A stretch of DNA of 64,000 nt from DASUCS01 sp041166385 (GTDB taxonomy: Bacteria > Actinomycetota > Acidimicrobiia > Acidimicrobiales > JACDCH01): NCBI GenBank assembly GCA_041166385.1, contig JBEEFW010000103.1:1-64000 (forward strand), given 5' to 3'. The notes under the pieces are model-generated. The model was not told the origin of the DNA and ran no database searches. It saw nothing but the letters and a program-made list of their open reading frames with translations. How positions within the stretch are numbered: position 1 is the first letter of the stretch; each line of letters opens with the position of its first letter. The position numbers were made by a program, and so were the translations under genes. This document shows positions 1-7,372 of the stretch, piece after piece.

Positions 1-772
1 CCTGGTCGGCGAGGAGCACGAGCTCGCCGCCGTCGAACCGCGCGTCCCGGCGGGCGTCGTGCAGCAGCATCATCGCCAGCAGCCCGTGGACCTCGGGCTC
101 GTCGGGCATCAGCTCGGCGAGCGCGCGGCCGAGCCGTAGCGCCTCCGCTGCCAGGTCGCCGCGGGCCGGCGGGGCGGAGTAGCCCTCGTTGAAGATCAGG
201 TAGACGACCGCGAGCACCGCGGCCAGCCGATCGGGCAGCAGGTGGTCAGCCGGCACCCGGAACGGGATCCCGGCCGCCTTGATCTTCCGCTTCGCCCGCA
301 CCAGCCGCTGGGCCATCGTCGGCAGCGGCACGAGAAACGCGCGCGCGATCTCGTCGGTCGTCAGCCCGCCGACGAAGCGCAGCGTCAGCGCCACCTGCGC
401 GTCGAGCGAGAGCGCGGGATGGCAGCAGGTGAAGATGAGCTCGAGCCGCTCGTCTGGGATGGAGGTGTCCATGGCTTCTTCGGCAACATCGGGGACGGCG
501 GCAGCCGTCGCCGTCGTGTCCGCGAGCAGGCGGGTCTTCGCGGCCAGAGTGCGCTCGCGACGGATCCGATCGATCGCGTGATTGCGCGCGGTGGCCACGA
601 GCCAGGCGCGCGGGTTGTTGGGCGCACCCTCGCGGGGCCAGCGACGGGCCGCGGTCGCGAACGCCTCCTGCGCGGCCTCCTCGGCGAGGTCGAAGTCGCC
701 GAGGAAGCCGATCAGGCTCGCGAGGACACTGCCCCACTGCTCGCGGAAGGTCTGCTCGAGGATGGCTACCAC
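1..772 (-). CDS. ECF42-type RNA polymerase sigma factor, 3' end cut by window
   Basis: Reads V-V-A-I-L-E-Q-T-F-R-E-Q-W from a GTG at 772 and runs off position 1, so about 257 residues are present and the C-terminus is missing. Sigma2 is seen at roughly residues 10-75, including the helix ending AWLVATARNHAIDRIRRER. Sigma4 follows at about 105-160 (LTLRFVGGLTTDEIARAF). After it comes the long helical extension starting PDRLAAVLAVVYLIFNEGYSA, which marks the DUF6596/TPR-extended ECF42 group rather than an ordinary short ECF factor. The GTG lies inside the last codons of the upstream DGPF/YCII gene, so the two are translationally coupled; that pairing is diagnostic for ECF42. It should direct RNA polymerase to its own operon promoter (see 1155-1181). 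The role of the DGPF partner is not settled for the family. Confidence 0.93.
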   Translation of the reverse strand, partial: MVAILEQTFREQWGSVLASLIGFLGDFDLAEEAAQEAFATAARRWPREGAPNNPRAWLVATARNHAIDRIRRERTLAAKTRLLADTTATAAAVPDVAEEAMDTSIPDERLELIFTCCHPALSLDAQVALTLRFVGGLTTDEIARAFLVPLPTMAQRLVRAKRKIKAAGIPFRVPADHLLPDRLAAVLAVVYLIFNEGYSAPPARGDLAAEALRLGRALAELMPDEPEVHGLLAMMLLHDARRDARFDGGELVLLADQ

Positions 773-1125
773 TCCATGATCGGGCGGACCTCGATCGCGC
801 CGCCGAGACGCGCGGCCGGAATGCCGGCCGCCAGCTCGATCGCCGAGTCGAGGTCATCGGCTTCGTAGATGAGGTAGCCGTTGAGCGCTTCCTTCGTGTC
901 GACGAACGGCCCGTCGGTGGTGATCGTCTTGCCGTTCTCGACGCGAACTGTGGTGGCCGTCTCGGGCGGCTGCAGGCCGGCGCCGGGCGTGACGCCGGGC
1001 GTCTCGTTGATCGTCTTGTACGCCGCGTAGATCTCCTGCTGCTCGTCTTTCGACAGGGTCGCCCACGCCTCGGGGTCGAGCGGCGTCGGGGTGGTGCCCT
1101 GATGGATCATGAGCATGTACTTCAT
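766..1125 (-). CDS. DGPF/YCII-domain protein, partner of ECF42 sigma factor
   Basis: 119 residues, starting MKYMLMIHQG with a clear GGAGGA ribosome site just upstream; longer upstream in-frame readings lack one. The DGPF signature is at residues 71-74 and the family's C-terminal strand ends RPIMEW. YCII-related proteins are small alpha-beta ferredoxin-like folds, and DGPF members are encoded beside ECF42 sigma factors in many actinobacteria and proteobacteria. They do not look like membrane anti-sigma factors: there is no transmembrane segment here. The stop codon overlaps the sigma factor's GTG. Function within the regulatory pair is unknown. Confidence 0.93.
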   Translation of the reverse strand: MKYMLMIHQGTTPTPLDPEAWATLSKDEQQEIYAAYKTINETPGVTPGAGLQPPETATTVRVENGKTITTDGPFVDTKEALNGYLIYEADDLDSAIELAAGIPAARLGGAIEVRPIMEW

Positions 1126-1154
1126 GGCTTCCTCCTCTTGGGGGTCGCTCAGGA

Positions 1155-1181
1155 GACGAACGAAGGGCGCGCAAATCGACA
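1155..1181 (-). promoter_or_regulatory. Candidate ECF42-dependent promoter
   Basis: On the minus strand TGTCGA (1181-1176) is followed after exactly 17 nt by CGTC (1158-1155), about 30 nt upstream of the DGPF gene start. As I recall it, the ECF42 target consensus is TGTCGA at -35 and CG(A/T)C at -10, so both elements match exactly. This implies that the sigma factor autoregulates the DGPF-sigma operon. Confidence 0.6.
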
Positions 1182-1225
1182 GGTCGACGCGACTGTCTCC
1201 GCATTCTGGCGTTTGCGAGGGCGGG

Positions 1226-1231
1226 TATGGT
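1226..1231 (+). promoter_or_regulatory. -10-like TATGGT for leaderless methyltransferase mRNA
   Basis: TATGGT ends 7 nt before the ATG at 1239, the TANNNT-N7-start spacing seen at several other genes in the window. It favours 1239 over the ATG at 1227, which lies inside this hexamer. No convincing -35 is visible. Confidence 0.35.
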
Positions 1232-1238
1232 CCGATCG

Positions 1239-2045
1239 ATGTCGCGGGAGACGGAACGGCTGTGGGTCGATTCGATGCCGGAGGCGTACGAGAGATGGCT
1301 GGCGCCGACCGTGTTCCATCCCTTCGCCGTCGATCTTGCCCGTCGAGCGGTAGCCCACACCCCGACAAGGATCCTCGAGCTCGCGGCCGGTACGGGCGTG
1401 TTGACCCGCGAGCTCGTTGCGATGGATTCCGCGGCCGCGCTGACCGCCACCGACTTGAACGTCGCCATGGTCGACCTGGGCCTCCGGCGTGCGCCCGGCG
1501 CGGCGTGGCGGCAGGCCGACGCCATGGATCTCCCGTTCGGGGCGGGCGAGTTCGATCTCATCGCGTGTCAGTTCGGGGTGATGTTCTTCCCGGACAAGCC
1601 GGCGGCGTTCGAAGAAGCGCGACGGGTGCTCAGCGCGGACGGCACCCTGCTCGTCAGCACGTGGGCCACGATCGACACGCACGACTTCCAAGCGGCGCTC
1701 GTCGCCGGTCTCGAGCGGGCCTTTCCCGACGACCCGCCGACGTTCATGGTCTCGGTGCCGCACGGCTACGCCGACGTCGATGTTGTCGTCGCCGATCTCC
1801 GCGCCGGCGGCTTCGAGGATGTGGCAGTCGAGTCCGTCACGCTCGAAGGCCGCGCCACGTCGGCGGCCGTTGTTGCCGCGGGGTATTGCGCGGGCACGCC
1901 GCTACGACCGGAGATCGAAGCACGCGGCGACCTGGCCGCGGCCACCGCCGTCGTCGCGACGGAGATGGAAGCACGGCTCGGGTCCGGGCCGGTGACCGGC
2001 CGGATGACCGCGCACGTCTTCGAGGCGACGCCCCGGCGATCGTGA
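1239..2045 (+). CDS. Class I SAM-dependent methyltransferase
   Basis: 268 residues from the ATG at 1239; an in-frame ATG at 1227 is possible, but 1239 sits 7 nt after a -10-like TATGGT. The SAM-binding motif I is RILELAAGTGV at about residues 44-54. It is followed by an acidic motif (ALTATDLNVAMVDL) and a UbiE-like segment DAMDLPFGAGEFDLIACQFGVMFF. This places it in the Methyltransf_11/25 group acting on a small molecule or lipid head group; the substrate cannot be read from the sequence. It is transcribed divergently from the DGPF/sigma pair with a 113-nt gap and ends 4 nt before the convergent pirin gene. No partner gene suggests a pathway. Confidence 0.85.
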   Translation: MSRETERLWVDSMPEAYERWLAPTVFHPFAVDLARRAVAHTPTRILELAAGTGVLTRELVAMDSAAALTATDLNVAMVDLGLRRAPGAAWRQADAMDLPFGAGEFDLIACQFGVMFFPDKPAAFEEARRVLSADGTLLVSTWATIDTHDFQAALVAGLERAFPDDPPTFMVSVPHGYADVDVVVADLRAGGFEDVAVESVTLEGRATSAAVVAAGYCAGTPLRPEIEARGDLAAATAVVATEMEARLGSGPVTGRMTAHVFEATPRRS

Positions 2046-2049
2046 TGCG

Positions 2050-3021
2050 TTACGCGAAGTTGCGCGGTGCGAGTTGGTCGGCGGGGACGATGCCGAGCCG
2101 CCCCGCCTGAAAGTCCTCGATCGCCTCACGGATCTCGTCGCGGGTGTTCATCACGAAGGGGCCGTAGTGGGCGATCGGCGCGCGGATGGGGAGACCTCCG
2201 AGCAGGAGGATGTCGAGGGGCTCGGGCTGGCGGTCGGTGGCCGTGACCACGAGATGATCGCCGGGGCCGAACACGACGAGCTCGCCTTCCTCCACCGGGC
2301 GGCCCTCCGCTCCGACGGTGCCGCGTCCGGTGAGCACGTACGCCATCGCCGAGAACGCGGGACTCCACGGCACGGAGAGCTCCGCCCCAGGTGCGAGCGT
2401 CACGTGCGCGTAGGTGATCGGGGTGTGCGTCACGCCGGGTCCGCTGAACCCCGCGATGTCGCCGGCGATGAGACGGATCAACGCGCCGCCGTCGTCTGAG
2501 GTGAGGAGCCGCAGCGCGTCCTTCGTGATCGACTGATAGCGGGGCGGCGTCATCTTGAGTTCGGGCGGGAGGTTGACCCACAGCTGCACCGCGTGCGTCG
2601 GGCCGCCGGAGCGGTACACGCGCTCGGTCGGCAGCTCGTCGTGCAGGATGCCGCCGCCAGCGGTCATCCATTGCGTGTCGCCTTCGCCGATCACGCCGCC
2701 ACCGCCGTTGGTGTCGTGGTGCGCGATCTCGCCGTCGAGGATGTAGCTCACGGTTTCGAAGCCGCGATGCGGATGCCAGGGCGCGCCCTTGGCGTCACCG
2801 GGTGCGTTGACCTGCGGGCCGAGGTGGTCGAGCAGCAGGAAGGGGTCGGCATCGGCCATCGACAAGCCGCCAGGGAAGGGCCGGCGGATGGTGAATCCGG
2901 CGCCCTCGGTCTGGCGGTGCGCCGTGATGACCTTTCCGACGGGTCGCGGGACGGAGGTGGCGGGGTCCGGACGGGAGATCCTGGGCAGTACGAGCGTGTC
3001 ATCGACCGTGATTGCCGGCAT
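2050..3021 (-). CDS. Pirin family protein
   Basis: 323 residues, slightly longer than typical bacterial pirins (about 230-300). The N-terminal cupin carries the metal-binding set: HPHRGFETVSY supplies two histidines, and GGGILHDE supplies the third histidine and the glutamate. The C-terminal pirin domain follows from about residue 190. Pirins are iron-binding, redox-responsive cupins; some have quercetinase activity. The start is supported by GAGGAG upstream. A 14-bp palindrome at 3050-3063, near-identical to the operators between the YceI and MarR genes at 26.2 kb, lies in its promoter region, suggesting shared control by that MarR regulator (inference). Confidence 0.93.
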   Translation of the reverse strand: MPAITVDDTLVLPRISRPDPATSVPRPVGKVITAHRQTEGAGFTIRRPFPGGLSMADADPFLLLDHLGPQVNAPGDAKGAPWHPHRGFETVSYILDGEIAHHDTNGGGGVIGEGDTQWMTAGGGILHDELPTERVYRSGGPTHAVQLWVNLPPELKMTPPRYQSITKDALRLLTSDDGGALIRLIAGDIAGFSGPGVTHTPITYAHVTLAPGAELSVPWSPAFSAMAYVLTGRGTVGAEGRPVEEGELVVFGPGDHLVVTATDRQPEPLDILLLGGLPIRAPIAHYGPFVMNTRDEIREAIEDFQAGRLGIVPADQLAPRNFA

Positions 3022-3049
3022 GGCGAATCAACTCCTCATGTCGTATCTA

Positions 3050-3063
3050 GTTGACGCATCAAC
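3050..3063. promoter_or_regulatory. MarR-type operator upstream of pirin
   Basis: GTTGAC-GC-ATCAAC differs at 2 of 14 positions from GTTGAT-AC-ATCAAC found between yceI and marR (26242-26255). It lies about 30 nt upstream of the pirin start, abutting a possible -10 (TAGATA on the minus strand). Role as operator is inferred. Confidence 0.5.
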
Positions 3064-3090
3064 CGGATCAGAGGGCCCGGGATTCCCGGG

Positions 3091-3723
3091 TCATCGGGGG
3101 TCGTCCCGGTCGAGGTTCCAATGTCGTCCGACCGAGGCGAGCCACCTGCCGTCGTCGCGCGGGAGGATGGCGAAGCGGCTGATCGTGCGCTGCCCGCCCT
3201 CGTGGTCGCCGTACAACACGTCGATCGTCATCGCTCGGCGCTCCTTGATGGCCTCGGTGGCCTCGGCGAACGCCGGCTCGCTCGCATCCCGCAGCGCGCC
3301 CTGCCAGAAGCCGAGATCGCCTGCCGGAACATAGAGGTCACGAGTCAGGCGATGGAACGTCTCCGCTCCGCGCGGTGTGGTCGGCCCCCGCGGCCGTTCG
3401 GGATAGAAGTCCCAACGGTCGAGCACGGCCAGCCCGTTCCCGACGTTGCGCAGCGCGATCGCGAAGTACACGGCGTCGTCGGTTGCCTCCGCAATCGCGT
3501 GGCCGCCCTCGACCTTGAACCAGCGGTCGTCCTGAAAGCCGACCTTCTCGGATGGGTCCTGCATCCGGGACGCCACCAACACCGGCCGGATCCCGGCGAG
3601 CATCGCTCGCTCGTTGGCGCGTGCTGCTCGATTCGAGGACCTCACCGAGGCGAACGTGGCCGCGGCGAGCACCAACGTTCCACCGGCCGTGGCCAGTGCC
3701 GAGATCGTCGACCAGTCGGTCAC
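3091..3723 (-). CDS. Membrane-anchored protein of unknown function
   Basis: 210 residues from a GTG at 3723 (VTDWSTIS), chosen because TAGGAT lies 8 nt upstream and because the longer open frame upstream is the antisense of the LuxR-type gene. One transmembrane helix is seen at about residues 5-27 (STISALATAGGTLVLAAATF). The rest is a soluble domain of mixed character containing VYFAIALRNVGNGLAVLDRWDFY and a C-terminal RTISRFAILPRDDGRWLASV. It resembles uncharacterised actinobacterial proteins with one N-terminal helix and a beta-sandwich-like soluble part. No catalytic motif is visible. It is convergent to nothing and divergent from the LuxR gene. Confidence 0.7.
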   Translation of the reverse strand: MTDWSTISALATAGGTLVLAAATFASVRSSNRAARANERAMLAGIRPVLVASRMQDPSEKVGFQDDRWFKVEGGHAIAEATDDAVYFAIALRNVGNGLAVLDRWDFYPERPRGPTTPRGAETFHRLTRDLYVPAGDLGFWQGALRDASEPAFAEATEAIKERRAMTIDVLYGDHEGGQRTISRFAILPRDDGRWLASVGRHWNLDRDDPR

Positions 3724-3731
3724 GTCGACGG

Positions 3732-3737
3732 ATCCTA
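3732..3737 (-). promoter_or_regulatory. -10-like TAGGAT before the 3723 GTG
   Basis: TAGGAT on the minus strand ends 8 nt before the GTG start, consistent with leaderless transcription. No -35 is recognised. Confidence 0.3.
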
Positions 3738-3863
3738 CGTGCGAGACCCTCTGCTGATCGTCGTCGGTTGTCGAGCACGGCAAGGTCAGCCGGCGGAGTC
3801 GTTCGGCGAAGCGGACGCATCCCTGGGTGGGCTCCCGCAGGGACCACTGACGCACCCGGGCAC

Positions 3864-3869
3864 TAGCGT
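3864..3869 (+). promoter_or_regulatory. -10-like TAGCGT upstream of leader ORF/LuxR gene
   Basis: TAGCGT ends 8 nt before the ATG at 3878. A transcript starting near 3877 would begin with the nine-codon leader ORF rather than the regulator itself. Confidence 0.3.
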
Positions 3870-3877
3870 TCGACAAC

Positions 3878-3907
3878 ATGTCGATCAACGCTTCGATCGA
3901 CGCGTAG
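3878..3907 (+). CDS. Possible 9-residue leader peptide
   Basis: ATG at 3878 encodes M-S-I-N-A-S-I-D-A and stops at TAG 3905-3907, two bases before the LuxR-type ATG at 3910. It has a -10-like element 8 nt upstream, so it could be a leaderless leader peptide coupling translation into the regulator. Alternatively it is chance, or a one-base discrepancy separates it from the regulator's true N-terminus. Confidence 0.25.
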   Translation: MSINASIDA

Positions 3908-3909
3908 AG

Positions 3910-5550
3910 ATGCCGATCGAAGCGGTGATCGAGCAGTGCCGGGCGGCGTTGCGCGCCGGTGATCCTGCCGGTGCGCGCCGCGTCCTCGAGCCGGCACTGA
4001 CCGAGCCGCCATCGGGCGACGTCCTCGAGTGTCTCGCCCGCGCCTCGTACATCGAGCTCGAGTTCACCCAGGCCATCGAGGGGTGGGAGCGGGCGTACGC
4101 CGCACATCGCGAGGTCGGTGACACGATCGGGGCGTGCCGGGTGGCAAGGACGCTCGCGTACATGTGCGGGTCGATCCTCGGTGACGCCGCCGTGATGCGC
4201 GGGTGGGTGGCCCGAGCGCAGACCTTGCTCGCCGACGCTGACGGATCCTCCGAGCGCGGTTGGGTGGCGTTGAACCAAGGCATGTTCGAAGGTGCGCGCG
4301 CCAAGAAAGAGGAGTGCTTTCGCAGGGCGCTCGAAGAGGGCCGTCGGTTTGCTGACAACGACCTCGAGTTCGTCGCGCTCGCCTACCTCGGGGCGAGCCT
4401 CGTGCATGCCGACCGAACGGAAGAGGGGATGGTCCTGCTCGACGAAGCTCTCGCGGCGGTCGCCGGCAGCGACGTCGACGACTTCTGCGTGCTGCAGGAG
4501 ATCTTCTGCCAACTGTTCTCCGCCTGCGAGCACGCGCATGACGTGTCGCGCGCCGATCAGTGGATACGCATTGGGGAAGCGATCGCCACGCGGCGGAAGC
4601 TTCCGGCGGTGTCGGCCTTCTGCCGAACCCACTATGGCGGTCTTCTGACCACGGCGGGGCGCTGGCCCGAAGCCGATGTCGCGCTCACCGAAGCCGTCCG
4701 GCTGTGGGGACTCGGGCACCGATCGCTGCGCCGCGGCGCGCTGGCGCGGCTGGCCGAGCTGCGTGTGCGGCAGGGTCGCTACGAGGAGGCCGAGCAGCTG
4801 CTCGACGGGCTGTACGGCGAACTCGATGCGACGCTTCCCCTCGCCGCGATCCAGCTCGCGAAGGGGGAGAGGTCGCTCGCCAATGACACGCTCGAGCGCG
4901 CGGTCGAGCAGCTCGATCCACTCGGGACAGCGGTCGCGCCGCTGCTGTCGTTGCTCGTGGATGTGCATCTCGCCGCGAAGGACTTCGACGAGGCAGACGC
5001 CGTGGTGCGGCAGCTCGAAGCCTGTGCCGAGCGACATGCGACGCACTTCCTGGCGGCGTCTGCCGCGCTTGCTCGCGGTCGATTGTGCCTGGCGGCCGGC
5101 AACGGCAACCCGCAGGTCTGTCTCCGCGAGGCGCTTGCTCGGTTCGCTGATGCGCAGATGCCGATCGAGGTTGCTCGCTCTCGCCTGGAGCTCGCCAGCG
5201 CCCTCATCACCGATCGTCCTGAGGTGGCGATGGCCGAGGCTCGAGCCGCCCTCGAGGCCTTCGCCCGACTGGAGGCGGCACGCGACGTGGACGCGGCGAC
5301 GGCGGTGCTGCGGACACTAGGGGTGCGGTCGCCGAGCGGCGGAAGGGGCACTGGAGTGCTGAGCAAGCGCGAGGAGGAAGTGCTCGAGCTCCTCGGCCAC
5401 GGGCTCTCGAACCCCGAGATCTCGAATCGTCTCTTCATCAGCCGCAAGACCGTCGAACATCACGTGGGCAATGTCCTCTCCAAGCTCGGACTGCGGAGCC
5501 GAGGCGAAGCCACCGCCTATGCCGCGCGCTCGAAAGCAGGGGAGCAATAG
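3910..5550 (+). CDS. LuxR-family regulator with TPR-like sensor region
   Basis: 546 residues. The C-terminal 60 residues form a LuxR/GerE helix-turn-helix (LSKREEEVLELLGHGLSNPE followed by ISRKTVEHHVGNVLSKLGLR). The preceding roughly 470 residues are alpha-helical repeats of TPR/MalT-like type, such as GDPAGARRVLEPAL and GRYEEAEQLLDGLYGELDA. There is no AAA/NB-ARC ATPase domain, so this is a shortened relative of the large LuxR/LAL regulators. It is followed after 74 nt by an FAD oxidoreductase on the same strand, a plausible target. The ATG at 3910 has only a weak ribosome site and sits directly after a short leader ORF. Confidence 0.85.
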   Translation: MPIEAVIEQCRAALRAGDPAGARRVLEPALTEPPSGDVLECLARASYIELEFTQAIEGWERAYAAHREVGDTIGACRVARTLAYMCGSILGDAAVMRGWVARAQTLLADADGSSERGWVALNQGMFEGARAKKEECFRRALEEGRRFADNDLEFVALAYLGASLVHADRTEEGMVLLDEALAAVAGSDVDDFCVLQEIFCQLFSACEHAHDVSRADQWIRIGEAIATRRKLPAVSAFCRTHYGGLLTTAGRWPEADVALTEAVRLWGLGHRSLRRGALARLAELRVRQGRYEEAEQLLDGLYGELDATLPLAAIQLAKGERSLANDTLERAVEQLDPLGTAVAPLLSLLVDVHLAAKDFDEADAVVRQLEACAERHATHFLAASAALARGRLCLAAGNGNPQVCLREALARFADAQMPIEVARSRLELASALITDRPEVAMAEARAALEAFARLEAARDVDAATAVLRTLGVRSPSGGRGTGVLSKREEEVLELLGHGLSNPEISNRLFISRKTVEHHVGNVLSKLGLRSRGEATAYAARSKAGEQ

Positions 5551-5624
5551 GGGAGTTCGCCGATGCGCCGACGCCCGATGGGGCGCAGTGTGCGGGCAAC
5601 GACGGACACGGAGGACAACCCCCC

Positions 5625-6836
5625 ATGAGGACCGACTACGACGCAATCGTTGTCGGCGCACGCTGCGCCGGCTCACCCACCGCGATGCTGCTGGCCCGCA
5701 AGGGCTACCGCGTGCTGATGATCGATCGGGCATCGTTCCCGAGCGACACCCTGTCGACGCACATGATCCATGCGCCGGGCGTCGCCGCGCTGCACGAGTG
5801 GGGGCTCCTCGATGAGGTGACCGCCACAGGCTGTCCGCCCGTGGTGAAGTACTCCTTCGACTTCGGACCGTTCACGATCTCCGGCCAACCGCGCCCCTCG
5901 GACGGAATCTCGACGGCGTACGCTCCCCGGCGAACCGTGCTCGACAAGATCCTCGTCGACGCCGCCGCCCGTGCCGGTGTCGAGGTGCGGGAGCGCTTCA
6001 CGCTCGACGAGGTCGTCGTGGAGGATGGCGTCGTCGCCGGCATTCGCGGGCACGCCGAGGGCGGGGCCACCGTCACCGAGCGGGCGCGGGTCGTGATCGG
6101 CGCAGACGGTCGCAATTCCCAGATCGCGAAGGCCGTTCGACCAGAGCAATACAACGACAAGCCGATGCTCCAGTGGAGCTACTACACGTACTGGAGCGAT
6201 CTGCCGGTCGACGGATTCGAGATCGTGATCCGCCCTGACCGCGGTTGGGCGGCACTGCCGACGAACGATGGGCTCACCCTCGTCGTCGTCGGGTGGCCGT
6301 ACGCGGAGTCGAACGCGTACAAGACCGACGTCGAGGCCAACTACTTGAAGACGCTGGAGCTCGCGCCAGAGTTCGCGCGCCGAGTCGCCTCCGCTACACG
6401 CCAGGAGCGGTTCTACGGCGGGTCGGTCCCGAACTTCTTCCGCAAGCCATTCGGGCCGGGCTGGGCGCTCGTCGGCGACGCGGGGTACAACAAGGATCCG
6501 ATCACGGCGCAGGGGATCAGCGACGCGTTCCACGATGCCGCGTTGTGCGCGACGGCGGCGGACGAAGCGTTGAGCGGCCGACGCTCGTTCGACGACGCGA
6601 TGTCCTCGTACCACCAGACGCGGGATGCGCGTGTGTTGCCGATCTACGAGTTCACGACGCAGCTGGCCACGCTCGAGCCGCCGCCTCCCGAGATGCAGCA
6701 ATTGCTCGGCGCCGTGTACGGCAACCCCGACGCGATGGACGCCTTTGTCAGCCTCACCGCCGGCACGGTGTCACCCGTCGAGTTCTTCGCCCCCGAGCAC
6801 ATCGGGCGAGTCATGAGCGCGTCCGTCACCGCATAG
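5625..6836 (+). CDS. FAD-dependent oxidoreductase (geranylgeranyl reductase/PHBH-like)
   Basis: 403 residues with CGGAGG upstream as ribosome site. The N-terminal FAD-binding motif is DAIVVGARCAGSPTAMLLA, the middle VVIGADGRNS motif is present, and so is the second FAD motif GWALVGDAGYNKDPITAQGI at about residues 283-302. This combination is the class A flavoprotein monooxygenase/geranylgeranyl-reductase fold. The substrate is unknown; actinobacterial relatives next to LuxR-type regulators are poorly characterised. It ends 6 nt before the convergent HxlR gene. Confidence 0.88.
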   Translation: MRTDYDAIVVGARCAGSPTAMLLARKGYRVLMIDRASFPSDTLSTHMIHAPGVAALHEWGLLDEVTATGCPPVVKYSFDFGPFTISGQPRPSDGISTAYAPRRTVLDKILVDAAARAGVEVRERFTLDEVVVEDGVVAGIRGHAEGGATVTERARVVIGADGRNSQIAKAVRPEQYNDKPMLQWSYYTYWSDLPVDGFEIVIRPDRGWAALPTNDGLTLVVVGWPYAESNAYKTDVEANYLKTLELAPEFARRVASATRQERFYGGSVPNFFRKPFGPGWALVGDAGYNKDPITAQGISDAFHDAALCATAADEALSGRRSFDDAMSSYHQTRDARVLPIYEFTTQLATLEPPPPEMQQLLGAVYGNPDAMDAFVSLTAGTVSPVEFFAPEHIGRVMSASVTA

Positions 6837-6842
6837 GCGACG

Positions 6843-7313
6843 TCAGCGGGGGAGGAGCGCGGGGTCGTCGAGACCAGGCCCGGCCACGGATTTGATGTCT
6901 CGGCCCGCGAGTCGCTCGCCGCAGTGGTCGCAGACGAGATGGGCGTTGGTGTGCGCTCCGCACGCGGTGTGGAGCATCCGCACCGGCGGTTTGCCGTCGA
7001 TGGCCCACTTGTCGCCCCACTGCCGCAGCGTCACCAGCACCGGCCACAGGTCACGGCCCTTCTTGGTGAGCACGTAGTCGTGGCGCCCACGCGATTCGTC
7101 ATACGGCCGGCGTTCCATGACACCGGCGTCGACGAGGGTGTCGAGGCGCTTGATCAGGATGTTGCGGGCGATGCCCAGCCGCTCTTGGAACTCTTCGAAG
7201 CGGGTCACGCCGAAGAACGCGTCTCGAATGATCAGCAGGCTCCACCACTCGCCGATCTCCTCGAGGGAGCGAGCGATCGAGCAGTTCATGTCCGCGAAGG
7301 TCGCTCGTTGCAT
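6843..7313 (-). CDS. HxlR-family winged-helix regulator
   Basis: 156 residues. The HxlR signature begins MNCSIARSLEEIGEWWSLLI, with the family's conserved cysteine at about residue 11. The recognition region is FEEFQERLGIARNILIKRLD and the wing is RGRHDYVLTKKGRDLW. The C-terminal tail, longer than usual, carries two cysteine pairs (HTACGAHTNAHLVCDHCGERL) that look like a metal-binding knuckle. It is divergent from an MFS exporter with a 59-nt shared promoter region, so it probably represses that exporter. HxlR proteins commonly respond to electrophiles or oxidants through the N-terminal cysteine. Confidence 0.9.
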   Translation of the reverse strand: MQRATFADMNCSIARSLEEIGEWWSLLIIRDAFFGVTRFEEFQERLGIARNILIKRLDTLVDAGVMERRPYDESRGRHDYVLTKKGRDLWPVLVTLRQWGDKWAIDGKPPVRMLHTACGAHTNAHLVCDHCGERLAGRDIKSVAGPGLDDPALLPR

Positions 7314-7320
7314 GCGTCAC

Positions 7321-7326
7321 ACCTTA
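7321..7326 (-). promoter_or_regulatory. -10-like TAAGGT for hxlR-type gene
   Basis: TAAGGT on the minus strand ends exactly 7 nt before the ATG at 7313, consistent with a leaderless transcript. Confidence 0.4.
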
Positions 7327-7330
7327 GCAC

Positions 7331-7349
7331 TTTCAGTTGCATCATGAAA
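7331..7349. promoter_or_regulatory. Inverted repeat TTTCA-N9-TGAAA, candidate HxlR operator
   Basis: The repeat lies midway in the 59-nt divergent region, between the two -10-like elements. A dimer bound here would cover both promoters. Assigned by position and symmetry only. Confidence 0.35.
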
Positions 7350-7359
7350 CCCTGCGGCG

Positions 7360-7365
7360 TAGGGT
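7360..7365 (+). promoter_or_regulatory. -10-like TAGGGT for MFS gene
   Basis: TAGGGT ends exactly 7 nt before the ATG at 7373. TTGCAT at 7338-7343, 16 nt upstream, may serve as -35. Confidence 0.4.
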
Positions 7366-7372
7366 CGGTTGC

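Noticed and set aside
246..857. Long minus-strand open frame rich in Arg/Ala over the sigma-factor region
   Set aside because: It is out of frame with the clear ECF42 protein read from 772 and has the arginine-rich composition of a GC-driven shadow.
3767..3877. Inverted repeat GTTGTCGA / TCGACAAC flanking the LuxR upstream region
   Set aside because: Arms of 8 bp are about 95 nt apart and contain the very common TCGA; no other evidence for a site.
3724..5046. Upstream extension of the 3091 membrane protein to 651 residues
   Set aside because: The extension is purely antisense to the LuxR-type gene; the recognisable protein begins at the helix near GTG 3723.
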